DNA of 64,000 bases from Nocardia anaemiae NBRC 100462 (GCF_001612725.1 NZ_BDAZ01000053.1:49705-113704), one strand, 5' to 3'. Counted from the stretch's first letter, positions 7,867 to 15,637 are shown. The notes: generated by a model not told the origin, from the sequence alone. Made by a program: numbers and translations.

Positions 7867-8757
7867 TCAAATCCCCTGTGGGGGAAGTGAAGTGGGAGTG
7901 TGCCGGTCGGCTACCTCGGTAAGGGCCTGGGCCCATCCGTCGAGGCGATCGGCCGCGTCGCGCAGGTCGGCGACGATGGTGTCGAAGTTGTGCCGCAGCA
8001 CCGCGCTTTCGGGGACCGCGAGAATCCGCCCCGCAGCGGCGACCACCTGTTCGTATTCGGCGACGCCGGTATCGAGGCGGCCGAGCGCGAATTGCATGTT
8101 CTCGGTAAGGCCGACGGCGGCAACGGATTTCGAGCGTCCCATGGCACCGAGCGCTTGTTCCATCGCGGTGATATCAGCGGCCAGCGCATGCAGCGCGGCG
8201 GCGCCCGAACCCGCGGTTTCGATCATGTCGGCGAGTTCGTCCTCAGGAAGCCGATTCGAACGGGCAATCTGTGTGCCGAGTCCGTGTAGCGCCTTTTCCG
8301 CGCGAACGAGGCGAGAGATCGGTCCGCGCGCGGAGGACCACGGCGGTGGCTGCTTGCGCGGTATGAAGGCGGCCCGCGGCAGCGGTGCGCTGCGCAATTG
8401 GAGGTAGCGGCGGGCACTCAGCGCGGTACCGGTGACCAGCGCCACGGCACCCCCACCGACCACGACCACGGCCCATACCGGAGCCGAAAGCACCATCAGC
8501 CCAACGGTTCCCGCGGTGGTGAGACCGCCGACCGTGCCCAGTTGAAAGCTGCGGCGGCGGGCCCGGCGGCGCTTGCGCAATTCCCGCTCGCGCGGATCCG
8601 CCCAACGCCGCACCGCGACCAGCGCATGTTCGCTCACCTCGCGCAGACTGTCGGGCAGGCTCCCCGGCTGTGGTGCGAGCACCGCCTGTGCCCGCACGAG
8701 CGCGGCACCGCGACGGCGACCGCCCTTACCTGGTTCGCGAGGTCCCTGCGGGCTCAT
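7867..8757 (-). CDS. pspM: Phage-shock envelope-stress protein PspM
   Basis: A 296-residue homologue of Rv2743c (PspM), the integral membrane partner of actinobacterial PspA. A basic, disordered N-terminus of about 80 residues leads into two closely spaced transmembrane segments (GLMVLSAPVWAVVVVGGGAV region, about residues 85-120), followed by a cytoplasmic helical domain with many Ala/Glu heptads. It lies downstream of clgR and pspA, the order found in mycobacteria, where the complex protects the membrane under stress. ATG 8757 has GGAGGA upstream. Confidence 0.8.
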   Translation of the reverse strand: MSPQGPREPGKGGRRRGAALVRAQAVLAPQPGSLPDSLREVSEHALVAVRRWADPRERELRKRRRARRRSFQLGTVGGLTTAGTVGLMVLSAPVWAVVVVGGGAVALVTGTALSARRYLQLRSAPLPRAAFIPRKQPPPWSSARGPISRLVRAEKALHGLGTQIARSNRLPEDELADMIETAGSGAAALHALAADITAMEQALGAMGRSKSVAAVGLTENMQFALGRLDTGVAEYEQVVAAAGRILAVPESAVLRHNFDTIVADLRDAADRLDGWAQALTEVADRHTPTSLPPQGI

Positions 8758-8883
8758 CGGTCTCCTCCAGGGCACGCGTTCGGCGCGACCCGCGGTGGCC
8801 GGACAGGCAGGGCCCGAGCATGACCGACGGCCGACCCGCCAGGTACCCGTGCCATGTCTTCCACCGAACCAGTCCTCGCCGAA

Positions 8884-8919
8884 CTGTATTTATTTCGAAC
8901 GCTGTATTTATTTCGAACG
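8884..8919 (-). repeat. 18-bp perfect tandem duplication just after pspA
   Basis: CTGTATTTATTTCGAACG occurs twice head to tail (8884-8901 and 8902-8919), ending five bases beyond the pspA stop. It is much more AT-rich than its surroundings. It is in the pspA-pspM intergenic segment, so it may affect mRNA processing, or be an alignment footprint of slippage. Confidence 0.9.
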
Positions 8920-8924
8920 ACGGG

Positions 8925-9755
8925 CTACTGCTGCGCGGTCTGCCCCTTGTTCATCTGCGGCTGCGGTTGCGCCGGATTCGCCTGCGCCGCACCCGGATTG
9001 ATCGCGGTCGTACCACCGGCGGGCAACGCATCACCGCGCATCGAAGCGCGGATCTGCTCCAGCTTGCTGTGCCCGGCCATCTGAATGCTGGCCTGCTGCA
9101 CCTCGAGCATCCGGCCCTGCACCGAATTGCCCGCGAGTTCGGCGGCACCCAGCGCGTTCGCGTAGCGGCGCTCGATCTTCTCCCGCACGGCATCCAGGCT
9201 CGGTGTGGTGCCGGGCGCGGACAATGTCGAATCCATCCGCTGCAGCGACGCCGAGACCTGCTCTTGCATCTTGGCCTGCTCCAGCTGGCTGAGCAGCTTG
9301 GTGCGCTCGGCGACCTTCTGCTGCAACAGCATCGCGTTCTGCTCGACCGCCTTCTTGGCCTGCGCGGCCGCCTGTAGCGACTGGTCGTGCAGCACCTTCA
9401 GATCCTCGATGGACTGCTCGGCGGTGACCAGCTGCGCGGCGAACGCCTCGGCGGCGTTGGTGTACTGGATCGCCTTCTCGGTATCCCCGGCCGCGGCGGC
9501 CTGGTCGGCCAACATGACGGCCTGGCGGGTATTGGCGTTGAGCTTCTCGACATCGTCGAGCTGACGGTTCAGCTTCATCTCCAGCTGACGCTGGTTGCCG
9601 ATGACCGACGCGGCCTGCTGCGAGAGGGCCTGATGCTGTCGCTGAGCTTCCTCGATAGCCTGCTGAATCTGAACCTTCGGATCCGCATGCTCTTCGATCT
9701 TCGAATCGAAGAGGGCCATCATGTACTTCCAGGCCTTGACGAACGGATTAGCCAT
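8925..9755 (-). CDS. pspA: Phage shock protein A (PspA/IM30 family)
   Basis: A 276-residue PspA/IM30 protein: the start MANPFVKAWKYMMALFD gives the amphipathic membrane helix, followed by long coiled-coil helices from about residue 25 to 220 (QQAIEEAQRQHQALSQQAA) and a disordered Gln/Pro-rich tail. It binds stressed membranes and, in mycobacteria, is part of the ClgR-PspA-PspM system. It stands between clgR and pspM, 203 bases after clgR, so it may have its own promoter as well as read-through. The C-terminal tail is longer than in E. coli PspA, as is usual in actinobacteria. Confidence 0.93.
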   Translation of the reverse strand: MANPFVKAWKYMMALFDSKIEEHADPKVQIQQAIEEAQRQHQALSQQAASVIGNQRQLEMKLNRQLDDVEKLNANTRQAVMLADQAAAAGDTEKAIQYTNAAEAFAAQLVTAEQSIEDLKVLHDQSLQAAAQAKKAVEQNAMLLQQKVAERTKLLSQLEQAKMQEQVSASLQRMDSTLSAPGTTPSLDAVREKIERRYANALGAAELAGNSVQGRMLEVQQASIQMAGHSKLEQIRASMRGDALPAGGTTAINPGAAQANPAQPQPQMNKGQTAQQ

Positions 9756-9958
9756 CGATTGATCCCGCCTCCATAAGATGCGCCGCGCTTTACCGCGACT
9801 CTAGTGCGCGACCGTCACGCACCCGATATGTGCCTATCCTCCACCATGTGGCACCCAGGCCGGGCGAACCCGGCCCAATCGACGCCTAGTACAGAATCTA
9901 TCCGCTTTCGGCACCGGTTCGCAGCGTCGGCCGCGGCGGCCACCTCTCGTCTTATCGA

Positions 9959-10396
9959 TCAGTTGCTTTTCACCAGAACGAGCATGTCCGCCTTGGGCGC
10001 CGGAATGACGATCCGGGTCTCCTCGGCGATGTGCGGCCTGGCAGCGGCCACCGACATCGTGGCGGTCGCGGGCTCCGGCGCGGCCTCGGCGGGTTCGGCC
10101 GCGGCGGTCCGCTCCGCCTCTGGTGCGTCGGCGTTCTGGGCGGGCGCTTCGGCAGGCAGGCCGTCGGCACCGGCCATGATCGTGCTCACATCCCAGAGCA
10201 CCCGCGACAGCGGCACATCCAGGGCCGCGCAGATGGCGGCGAGCAGTTCGCTGGAGGCCTCTTTGCGGCCCCGCTCGACCTCCGACAGATATCCCAGGCT
10301 CACGCGCGCCGAGGTGGAGACCTCACGCAGGGTCCGGCTCTGGGCGAGACGAGCACGCCGCAGACTGTCCCCGATCGCCTCTCGCAGCAGCGTCAT
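9959..10396 (-). CDS. clgR: ClgR, XRE-family stress regulator
   Basis: A 145-residue helix-turn-helix activator homologous to Rv2745c. The HTH spans about residues 10-65 (SLRRARLAQSRTLREVS, then SLGYLSEVERGRKEAS). ClgR activates Clp protease genes and the psp genes in actinobacteria. The C-terminus is Ala/Pro/Glu-rich and ends in a hydrophobic-charged tail; in relatives the C-terminus controls ClpP-dependent turnover. ATG 10396 has AAGGAGA seven bases upstream. An ECF-type promoter candidate lies 76 bases in front. Confidence 0.9.
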   Translation of the reverse strand: MTLLREAIGDSLRRARLAQSRTLREVSTSARVSLGYLSEVERGRKEASSELLAAICAALDVPLSRVLWDVSTIMAGADGLPAEAPAQNADAPEAERTAAAEPAEAAPEPATATMSVAAARPHIAEETRIVIPAPKADMLVLVKSN

Positions 10397-10471
10397 GTCG
10401 TTCTCCTTAGCTCCCAGTAACCGGGTCCGCGGGGCGCCTACCAGCGCTGCGCACGCCGTCCTTTCTGGCAC

Positions 10472-10498
10472 AACGTCGAACAGGGTCTGGTTGGTTCC
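10472..10498 (-). promoter_or_regulatory. ECF-sigma (SigE-like) promoter for clgR
   Basis: On the minus strand GGAACC (10498-10493) is followed 17 bases later by CGTT (10475-10472), the pattern of mycobacterial SigE-type ECF promoters. Position fits: about 76 bases upstream of the clgR ATG. SigE control of clgR is established in M. tuberculosis; conservation here is inferred from sequence. Confidence 0.55.
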
Positions 10499-10564
10499 CA
10501 CGGTGGCAAACCAGATGCGAAGCATCCGGTCAGCTGGCCATCTCCAGCGACCTGCAGGCAGTCG

Positions 10565-11059
10565 CTAACGGCCGCCTCCCACGATACGACGCAACTCCCG
10601 TATCGCGCTGTGCGTAGCGCCGATTCGGATCGCCCACCGGTCACCGTCCAGTTTCAGCCGCATGACCTCGGTGTGCCCGGGCCCGGCCAAGCCGAGGAAG
10701 ACCGTCCCGACGACATGCCCACCCTGGGCTTCGGGCCCGGCGACGCCGGTCAATCCGATTCCCCAGTCCGCACCGCAGCGCAGCCGCGCACCGACGGCCA
10801 ACTCTTCGGCGGTGCTCGCGGCCACCGGCCCCTCGGTCGCGAGCACTTCGTCACTGACACCGGCAAGGCTGTGCTTGAGCTCCGTCGCGTAGACGACCAA
10901 TCCACCGCGCAGCACCACGCTGGCCCCCGGCACCCCGGCGATGGTCGCCGCGAGCAGGCCCGCCGTCAGCGATTCCGCGGTCGCCACGGTCTGCCGGGCA
11001 GCACCGAGTTCGCGCACCAATTCGACGACGGGCGCTCCGATAGTCAGCGGATCGGTCAT
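10565..11059 (-). CDS. CinA C-terminal-domain protein (nicotinamide-nucleotide amidase type)
   Basis: A 164-residue stand-alone CinA C-terminal domain, the fold of PncC, which deamidates NMN for pyridine-nucleotide recycling. The motifs TVATAESLTAGLLAATIAG, LRGGLVVYATELKHSLAGV and GIGLTGVAGPEAQGG are visible. The N-terminal MoCF domain of full CinA is absent, which is common in actinobacteria. ATG 11059 overlaps the pgsA stop (ATGA), so it is translated together with the phospholipid gene. Whether it has amidase activity cannot be told from this alone. Confidence 0.85.
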   Translation of the reverse strand: MTDPLTIGAPVVELVRELGAARQTVATAESLTAGLLAATIAGVPGASVVLRGGLVVYATELKHSLAGVSDEVLATEGPVAASTAEELAVGARLRCGADWGIGLTGVAGPEAQGGHVVGTVFLGLAGPGHTEVMRLKLDGDRWAIRIGATHSAIRELRRIVGGGR

Positions 11060-11712
11060 GCGCCGCGCGCCCGGCCCGGACCTCCCGCGAGCCACACCCG
11101 CGCCGCTTGCCCCACATAGTCGAGGCCGGTGATGACCGTCAGCGCGACGGCCACATACATCAGTGTCATACCGGCGGTGGCGAATCCGCCGTGCAGCGGC
11201 AACAGCAGAACCGCGATCGCGACGGACTGCACCAGCGTCTTCAACTTGCCGCCGCGTCCGGCCGGAATCACCCCGCGCCGGACCACCACCAGCCGCAGCA
11301 GCGTGATCCCGATCTCACGTCCGCAGATGACCAGGGTGATCCACCACGCCAGATCACCCAGCACGGAAAGTCCGATCACCGCCGAACCGATCAGCGCTTT
11401 ATCCGCGATCGGATCGGCGAGTTTGCCGAAATCGGTGACCAGACCGTATTTGCGCGCCAACTGCCCGTCGAAGCGATCGGTGATCGCGGCGATGCCGAAC
11501 AGCGCGGCGGCCGCGACCCGCCAGCCGGTCTGGTGGCCGCCACCCGCGAACAGCGCGAGCACGAACAGCGGCACCAGCGCGATGCGCAGCATGGTCAGCA
11601 CATTCGCGATATTCATCAGCGGGACGACGGGATCGGTCTGGGCGGGCGCGAATCCGGTGCGGACCGCGGGTTCGCCCCAGCGTCGATCGATCTCTTCGGG
11701 CTGCACGCTCAC
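11056..11712 (-). CDS. pgsA: CDP-alcohol phosphatidyltransferase, PgsA type
   Basis: A 218-residue membrane enzyme making phosphatidylglycerol-phosphate from CDP-diacylglycerol and glycerol-3-phosphate. The CDP-OH-P signature D-x2-DG-x2-AR-x8-G-x3-D-x3-D is complete in DRFDGQLARKYG...GKLADPIAD. About five to six transmembrane segments follow. It corresponds in position to Rv2746c (pgsA3). The gene is the first of a coupled pair with cinA. The start could also be the downstream methionine near MNIANVLTM, since the first 30 residues are polar and poorly conserved. Confidence 0.88.
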   Translation of the reverse strand: MSVQPEEIDRRWGEPAVRTGFAPAQTDPVVPLMNIANVLTMLRIALVPLFVLALFAGGGHQTGWRVAAAALFGIAAITDRFDGQLARKYGLVTDFGKLADPIADKALIGSAVIGLSVLGDLAWWITLVICGREIGITLLRLVVVRRGVIPAGRGGKLKTLVQSVAIAVLLLPLHGGFATAGMTLMYVAVALTVITGLDYVGQAARVWLAGGPGRARGA

Positions 11713-11867
11713 GCCTCCGCCTCGCTGGCGCTAGGCCCGGTCACGCAGGCCACAACACCCGCCGCCACCGGGCTCGGACGCATGCCGACGCGATGCGGTG
11801 AGCGGAGCGGGTGGATGTGCGGCACACGTTCAGAGTATCGGTAACCTGGCCGACTACTGTGCACCCC

Positions 11868-12434
11868 ATGACCTCTCGGGGACCACATGGTGGTTCGACT
11901 AGCGACGCGTATCCCGACGCGGCACCTGCCGCGGACAAATCTGTCCCTGTCGTGCGACGCGCCCGAACCTCCGATGTGCCCCAGATCAAGGCCCTCGTCG
12001 ATGAATACGCCGGTCGGATCCTACTGGAGAAGAACCTGGTCACGCTCTACGAGGCGGTGCAGGAATTCTGGGTGGCCGAACTCGACGGCCGGGTGGTCGG
12101 CTGTGGTGCGCTGCATGTGCTGTGGGCCGATCTCGGCGAGGTGCGCACCGTCGCGGTGCATCCCGATGTCAAGGGGCATGGTGTCGGGCGGCTCATCGTC
12201 GAGCGGCTGGTCGCGGTGGCCAGGGAACTCGAGCTGGGACGGCTGTTCGTACTCACCTTCGAGGTCGAGTTCTTCGGCAGGCACGGGTTCGTGGAAATCG
12301 ACGGGACACCGGTGACCGCCGAGGTGTACGCGGAGATGTGCCGGACCTTCGATCCAGGCGTCGCGGAATTCCTCGACCTCAGCTATGTGAAACCGAACAC
12401 CCTCGGCAATACTCGAATGCTGCTGAACCTCTGA
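11868..12434 (+). CDS. argA: Amino-acid N-acetyltransferase (N-acetylglutamate synthase, GNAT type)
   Basis: A 188-residue GNAT protein homologous to Rv2747, the short N-acetylglutamate synthase that begins arginine synthesis. Conserved stretches include VVRRARTSDVPQIKALVD, LLEKNLVTLYEAVQEFWVAE, the acetyl-CoA loop VHPDVKGHGVGRLIVERL, and EFLDLSYVKPNTLGNTRML. ATG 11868 is chosen over an upstream GTG at 11811 because the intervening residues are not conserved; it lacks a clear ribosome-binding site and could be leaderless. It is read divergently from pgsA. Confidence 0.88.
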   Translation: MTSRGPHGGSTSDAYPDAAPAADKSVPVVRRARTSDVPQIKALVDEYAGRILLEKNLVTLYEAVQEFWVAELDGRVVGCGALHVLWADLGEVRTVAVHPDVKGHGVGRLIVERLVAVARELELGRLFVLTFEVEFFGRHGFVEIDGTPVTAEVYAEMCRTFDPGVAEFLDLSYVKPNTLGNTRMLLNL

Positions 12435-12450
12435 CCAGAACGGATCGATC

Positions 12451-12735
12451 GTGCCCATCTTCGCCGTGCACTACACCTATTCCGACGCCACCGTCGAGGC
12501 GCGCGACACCTTCCGCCCGGAACATCGGGCTTGGCTCAACGGTCTGATCGATACGGGTGCATTGCTGACCAGCGGTCCCTATCCGGACGGTTCCGGCGCC
12601 CTGCTGCTGTTCCAGGTTGCCGACGAGGCGGCCATCAAGGAACTGCTGCCGCAGGACCCGTTCGCCCGCGAGAACCTCATCGACGATGTGCGCGCGGTCG
12701 AGTGGCTGCCGGTGATGGGCACATTCGCTTCCTGA
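12451..12735 (+). CDS. YciI-family protein
   Basis: A 94-residue ferredoxin-like alpha/beta barrel protein of the YciI/YCII group. FRPEHRAWLNGLIDTGALLT contains the conserved His of the family, and GPYPDGSGALLLFQV plus a DPFAREN segment complete the pattern. Biochemical roles in the family vary (peroxide or dehydrochlorinase-like activities have been reported for relatives), so no reaction is assigned. GTG 12451 follows the argA stop by 16 bases, so the two are probably co-transcribed. Confidence 0.8.
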   Translation: MPIFAVHYTYSDATVEARDTFRPEHRAWLNGLIDTGALLTSGPYPDGSGALLLFQVADEAAIKELLPQDPFARENLIDDVRAVEWLPVMGTFAS

Positions 12736-12850
12736 CCGATCCGGCTGACCGCCGCGTGTCATCGCTCGACACTCGGCGGTCAGCAAACTTGCGGCGACAC
12801 GCCGTGCCAGGTGCGAGCTAATCCGAGCCCGCCGACGCAGACTCCCCCGT

Positions 12851-13390
12851 ATGCGCATATCCGTCGCGATTTTCGCGTCGATGTCGGTCGCAGGCCTCGC
12901 ACTCACCATCTGCTCGACGGCCGCCGATTTCGACAGCACGGCAAACTTGGCAGCCGGAGATCGTCCGCTGGTACGACCGGGTGTGGTCGACGAGTCGAAA
13001 TACCGCGCCGCCGACGGCTACTACTTCCGGACCGCGGATGGCGGCATCGCGTGCGGCTTCCTCGATGAGCCGTTCGGCCAGCCGAAACGACCGGTCGGCT
13101 GCCAGGGCACGACTCAACCCACCCCGCCGACGATGCAGGCGTGCTGGGGCAGCGACCCGAGCGCGGCTGCCCTGGCGGTCGGCGAGAGCGCCGGATATCT
13201 CTGCGTGAACCGGGGGTTCTTCGTCGGACCCACATCCGGGGCTGATGCCGACGGGCCGGTGCTGCCGGTCGGATCCAGCCTGAGCGTGTCCGGCTTCACC
13301 TGTCTGGCCCAGCCCGTTGGGGTGACCTGCCGCAATGACGCGACCGGGCGCGGCTTCGAGATCGCGCCCGAATTCAACCGAGTGTTCTAA
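12851..13390 (+). CDS. Secreted cysteine-rich protein of unknown function
   Basis: A 179-residue exported protein: residues 1-25 (MRISVAIFASMSVAGLALTI) form a signal peptide. The mature part has six further cysteines in short conserved-looking contexts (GIACGF, VGCQG, ACWGS, YLCVN, FTCLA, VTCRND), suggesting three disulphides. The GVTCRND-x-TGRGFEIA ending is a pattern shared by small exported actinobacterial proteins that I cannot name with confidence. It ends in a four-base convergent overlap with terC. No function is proposed. Confidence 0.7.
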   Translation: MRISVAIFASMSVAGLALTICSTAADFDSTANLAAGDRPLVRPGVVDESKYRAADGYYFRTADGGIACGFLDEPFGQPKRPVGCQGTTQPTPPTMQACWGSDPSAAALAVGESAGYLCVNRGFFVGPTSGADADGPVLPVGSSLSVSGFTCLAQPVGVTCRNDATGRGFEIAPEFNRVF

Positions 13391-14388
13391 TCGCCGGTCC
13401 GGCTCTCGGCGGACCGGGCCGCGCCACGGGTTTTGATCAGACTCGCCACGGTCGCGATGAGCAGAATCCCGATGATCACGCTGAGCGAGACCGGCGTGGA
13501 AATGTCCGGCACCGCGACGTGCCGACCACCGTTGACGAAAGGCAGGGTGTTCTCGTGCAATGCGTGCAGCACCAGTTTGACGCCGATGAACGCGAGAATC
13601 GCCGAAAGTCCATAGGACAGGTAGACCAGGCGATCCAGCAGGCCGCCGATGAGGAAGTACAGCTGCCGTAAACCCATGAGCGCGAACGCGTTCGCGGTGA
13701 ACACGATGTAGGGCTGCTCGGTGAGACCGTAGATGGCGGGGATGGAGTCCAGGGCGAACAGCAGATCCGCGAAGCCGATCGCCAACAGCGCCAACAACAA
13801 TGGGGTGACCGCGCGCCGACCGTCGATTCGAGTGAGCAGTTTGTCACCGTCGTATTCATCGGTGGTCGGAAGTACCTGTTTGGCCAGCGCCACGATCCGG
13901 CTGTCGCGCTTCTCCTCCTGCTCGACCTCGTGTCCGCTCTCGCGCAACAGTTTCACGGCCGTGTAGACCAGGAACAGGCCGAACAGATAGAACACCCAAC
14001 TGAACGCGCTGATCGCGGCCGCGCCGACGGCGATGAACACACCGCGCATGCCCAGCGCCAGCACAATGCCGATCAGCAGCACCTTCTGCTGGTAGATCCG
14101 CGGCACCGCGAAGCTCGACATGATGATGACGAAGATGAACAGGTTGTCCACCGAGAGCGCCTTCTCGGTGACGAAGCCCGCGTAGTACTCACCCGCGAAG
14201 GTCGAGCCCCACTTCCAGGCGACGAATCCACCGAATACCAGGGCCAGGCCGATGTAGATCGCCGACCAGATGCCGGATTCCTTGAAGCTCGGATCGTGTG
14301 GCGTGCGGACATGGGCGAAGAAGTCGAAGACGAACAGACCCAGGATCACCGCGATGGTCAGGGTCCACTCGAGTGCGGTTACGTGCAT
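13387..14388 (-). CDS. TerC-family integral membrane protein
   Basis: A 333-residue membrane protein with about nine transmembrane segments. The family acidic motifs are present: EKALSVDNLFIFVIIM near residue 75 and FALDSIPAIYGLT near residue 205. TerC/Alx proteins export manganese or act in tellurite and metal homeostasis, sometimes supporting metalation of secreted proteins. The long hydrophilic loop near residues 160-190 (EQEEKRDSRIVALAKQVLP) is typical of the actinobacterial branch. I found no yybP-ykoY-like leader upstream. Confidence 0.87.
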   Translation of the reverse strand: MHVTALEWTLTIAVILGLFVFDFFAHVRTPHDPSFKESGIWSAIYIGLALVFGGFVAWKWGSTFAGEYYAGFVTEKALSVDNLFIFVIIMSSFAVPRIYQQKVLLIGIVLALGMRGVFIAVGAAAISAFSWVFYLFGLFLVYTAVKLLRESGHEVEQEEKRDSRIVALAKQVLPTTDEYDGDKLLTRIDGRRAVTPLLLALLAIGFADLLFALDSIPAIYGLTEQPYIVFTANAFALMGLRQLYFLIGGLLDRLVYLSYGLSAILAFIGVKLVLHALHENTLPFVNGGRHVAVPDISTPVSLSVIIGILLIATVASLIKTRGAARSAESRTGD

Positions 14389-14514
14389 GCGGGCTCCGGG
14401 CCCCAAACGCGTGTCATGACACCAATCATGCCCGATTTGTCCGTTCTGTCGAGCTAGCGGAGGAGTTGCTGACCATAATTCCACATGCCGGTTTCTTGTC
14501 TTCACCGGAACCTG

Positions 14515-14808
14515 CGCGGCTATCCCTACTCCGAAATGCCTGAGCCCATGGCGTTTTCGTCCGGAACGACTTATGTCGAGACCGATACGGAATTCACCCA
14601 GATCGTGACGCACAACTGGAACCACGGACTCGGTGACAACGTGACCGCACTTCTCGAGCACGGCATGACGATCACCGGACCGGTGGAGCGCCGCGGCGTT
14701 CCGTGGGAGGCATTGCGCGGACAGATGACGCGCGAGGCGAATGGCGAGTGGCGACTCAGCGACCGTCCCGAACGTCTTCCGCTGACTTACACACTGCAGG
14801 CACGCCCG
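14515..14808 (+). pseudogene. C-terminal remnant of a SAM-dependent methyltransferase
   Basis: The translated segment GYPYSEMPEPMAF...TYVETDTEFT...THNWNHGLGDNVTALLEHG...VPWEALRGQMTR...PERLPLTYTLQA matches the C-terminal third of a common class I methyltransferase family (from memory of its ending, e.g. the WNHGLGE and VPWEALPGQM motifs). The Rossmann domain is absent and the natural stop is lost: the frame runs on for another 84 codons. It is therefore a truncated relic, lying just upstream of the tRNA cluster. Confidence 0.6.
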
Positions 14809-14913
14809 ACAACTCGCCGGTGGGGAATAAATGGGTTCCTCATCGCGTCTTCCGGTGTTAGCGTTATCTGCAACGTAATCGATCGGTTATCGGAACCACG
14901 AAAGGCAAAGGCA

Positions 14914-15060
14914 ATGACCAGCACTCAGGACCAGGGACTACGCTCCCTCGCCGGTGCCTGGCAATTGCGTTCCGGCACCCGACGGCCGATGTCGCAGCTG
15001 CGCCTGACCTGGCTGTTGATGTCACAGCTGGGACAGGCGAGTATCCGGAGCCGCCCCTGA
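14914..15060 (+). CDS. Possible 48-residue protein ending before a strong terminator
   Basis: ATG 14914 follows AAAGGCAAAGG and opens 48 codons (MTSTQDQGLRSLAGAWQLRS...), ending at TGA 15058-15060, 27 bases before an intrinsic terminator. The same frame is open upstream through the methyltransferase relic, so the reading frame alone is weak evidence. The close terminator argues that this is a real short transcription unit, either a small basic protein (several Arg, two Trp, two Met-Ser-Gln-Leu repeats) or an sRNA. Confidence 0.4.
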   Translation: MTSTQDQGLRSLAGAWQLRSGTRRPMSQLRLTWLLMSQLGQASIRSRP

Positions 15061-15087
15061 GGTCTCGATTCGAGAAGGCCTGAACAG

Positions 15088-15130
15088 GGGCCGCTCCCGG
15101 CGAAATACTCGCCATGGAGCGGCCCTTTTT
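15088..15130 (+). terminator. Strong intrinsic terminator
   Basis: GGGCCGCTCC at 15088-15097 pairs fully with GGAGCGGCCC at 15116-15125. An inner stem GGCGA/TCGCC extends the hairpin, and five T residues follow at once. It ends the small transcript and insulates the tRNA cluster. Confidence 0.92.
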
Positions 15131-15138
15131 CTTGTCCA

Positions 15139-15211
15139 ACGGATGTAGCTCAACTGGAAGAGCAACGATCTCCAAAGTCGTGGGCTGGGGGTTCGAGTCC
15201 CTCCATCCGTG
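15139..15211 (+). tRNA. tRNA-Trp (anticodon CCA)
   Basis: Acceptor ACGGATG/CATCCGT pairs completely. The D stem is GCTC/GAGC, the anticodon stem ACGAT/GTCGT with loop CTCCAAA, and the T loop TTCGAGT. The 3' CCA is not encoded. Length is 73 bases. Confidence 0.93.
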
Positions 15212-15292
15212 CTCATAACTCCATAGTGATTATACGGCAGTAGGTATTTCGTATTACGGGATTTGAATAACCCTGCTGCATACCGGTTTTGA

Positions 15293-15368
15293 GCCCGTGT
15301 AGCTCAGTGGACAGAGTGGCGCCCTCCGACGGCGCAGGTCGGTGGTTCGATCCCACCCATGGGCACCA
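15293..15368 (+). tRNA. tRNA-Arg (anticodon CCG), CCA encoded
   Basis: Acceptor GCCCGTG/CATGGGC (one wobble), anticodon stem GCGCC/GGCGC with loop CTCCGAC, T arm GGTGG-TTCGATC-CCACC, discriminator A and an encoded CCA at 15366-15368. It decodes CGG. Confidence 0.93.
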
Positions 15369-15375
15369 AAACCAT

Positions 15376-15452
15376 TCCCTCGTAGCCCAATTGGCAGAGG
15401 CGCCGGACTTAGAATCCGGTTGATGCGAGTTCGAATCTCGCCGAGGGAACCA
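15376..15452 (+). tRNA. Class I tRNA with UAG anticodon (Leu codon CUA/CUG), CCA encoded
   Basis: Acceptor TCCCTCG/CGAGGGA and T stem GCGAG/CTCGC are perfect. The anticodon stem CCGGA/TCCGG closes loop CTTAGAA, giving anticodon TAG. The variable loop is only five bases, so this is a class I molecule, whereas bacterial tRNA-Leu is class II with a long variable arm. Codon assignment is by anticodon only; the charging enzyme is uncertain. Confidence 0.85.
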
Positions 15453-15475
15453 GTCCGCGCGGTTTGCGTGGATCA

Positions 15476-15548
15476 GCGCTCGTAGCTCAACGGACGGAGC
15501 ACCTGTTTACGAAGCAGGCGGATGAAGGTTCGAATCCTTCCGAGCGCG
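15476..15548 (+). tRNA. tRNA-Arg (anticodon ACG)
   Basis: Acceptor GCGCTCG/CGAGCGC is perfect, the D stem is GCTC/GAGC, the anticodon loop TTACGAA sits on stem CCTGT/GCAGG, and the T arm is GAAGG-TTCGAAT-CCTTC. CCA is not encoded. A34 is expected to be deaminated to inosine. Confidence 0.95.
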
Positions 15549-15552
15549 CTGA

Positions 15553-15623
15553 TGGAGTGTGGTGTAACGGCAGCATAGTGGGCTCTGATCCCGTCGATTC
15601 AGGTTCGAATCCTGGCACTCCAG
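15553..15623 (+). tRNA. tRNA-Gln (anticodon CTG)
   Basis: Acceptor TGGAGTG/CACTCCA is perfect and typical of Gln. The anticodon stem GTGGG/CCCGT closes loop CTCTGAT, and the T loop is TTCGAAT with stem TCAGG/CCTGG. CCA is not encoded. It decodes CAG. Confidence 0.92.
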
Positions 15624-15637
15624 CGCTGCCCGACGAG

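Noticed and set aside
8884..8919. Direct repeats considered as a CRISPR start
   Set aside because: Only two copies with no spacer and no cas genes; it is a simple tandem duplication.
13387..14484. Manganese riboswitch (yybP-ykoY) upstream of terC
   Set aside because: The 5' region of the gene (14389-14484) is short and shows no such structure.
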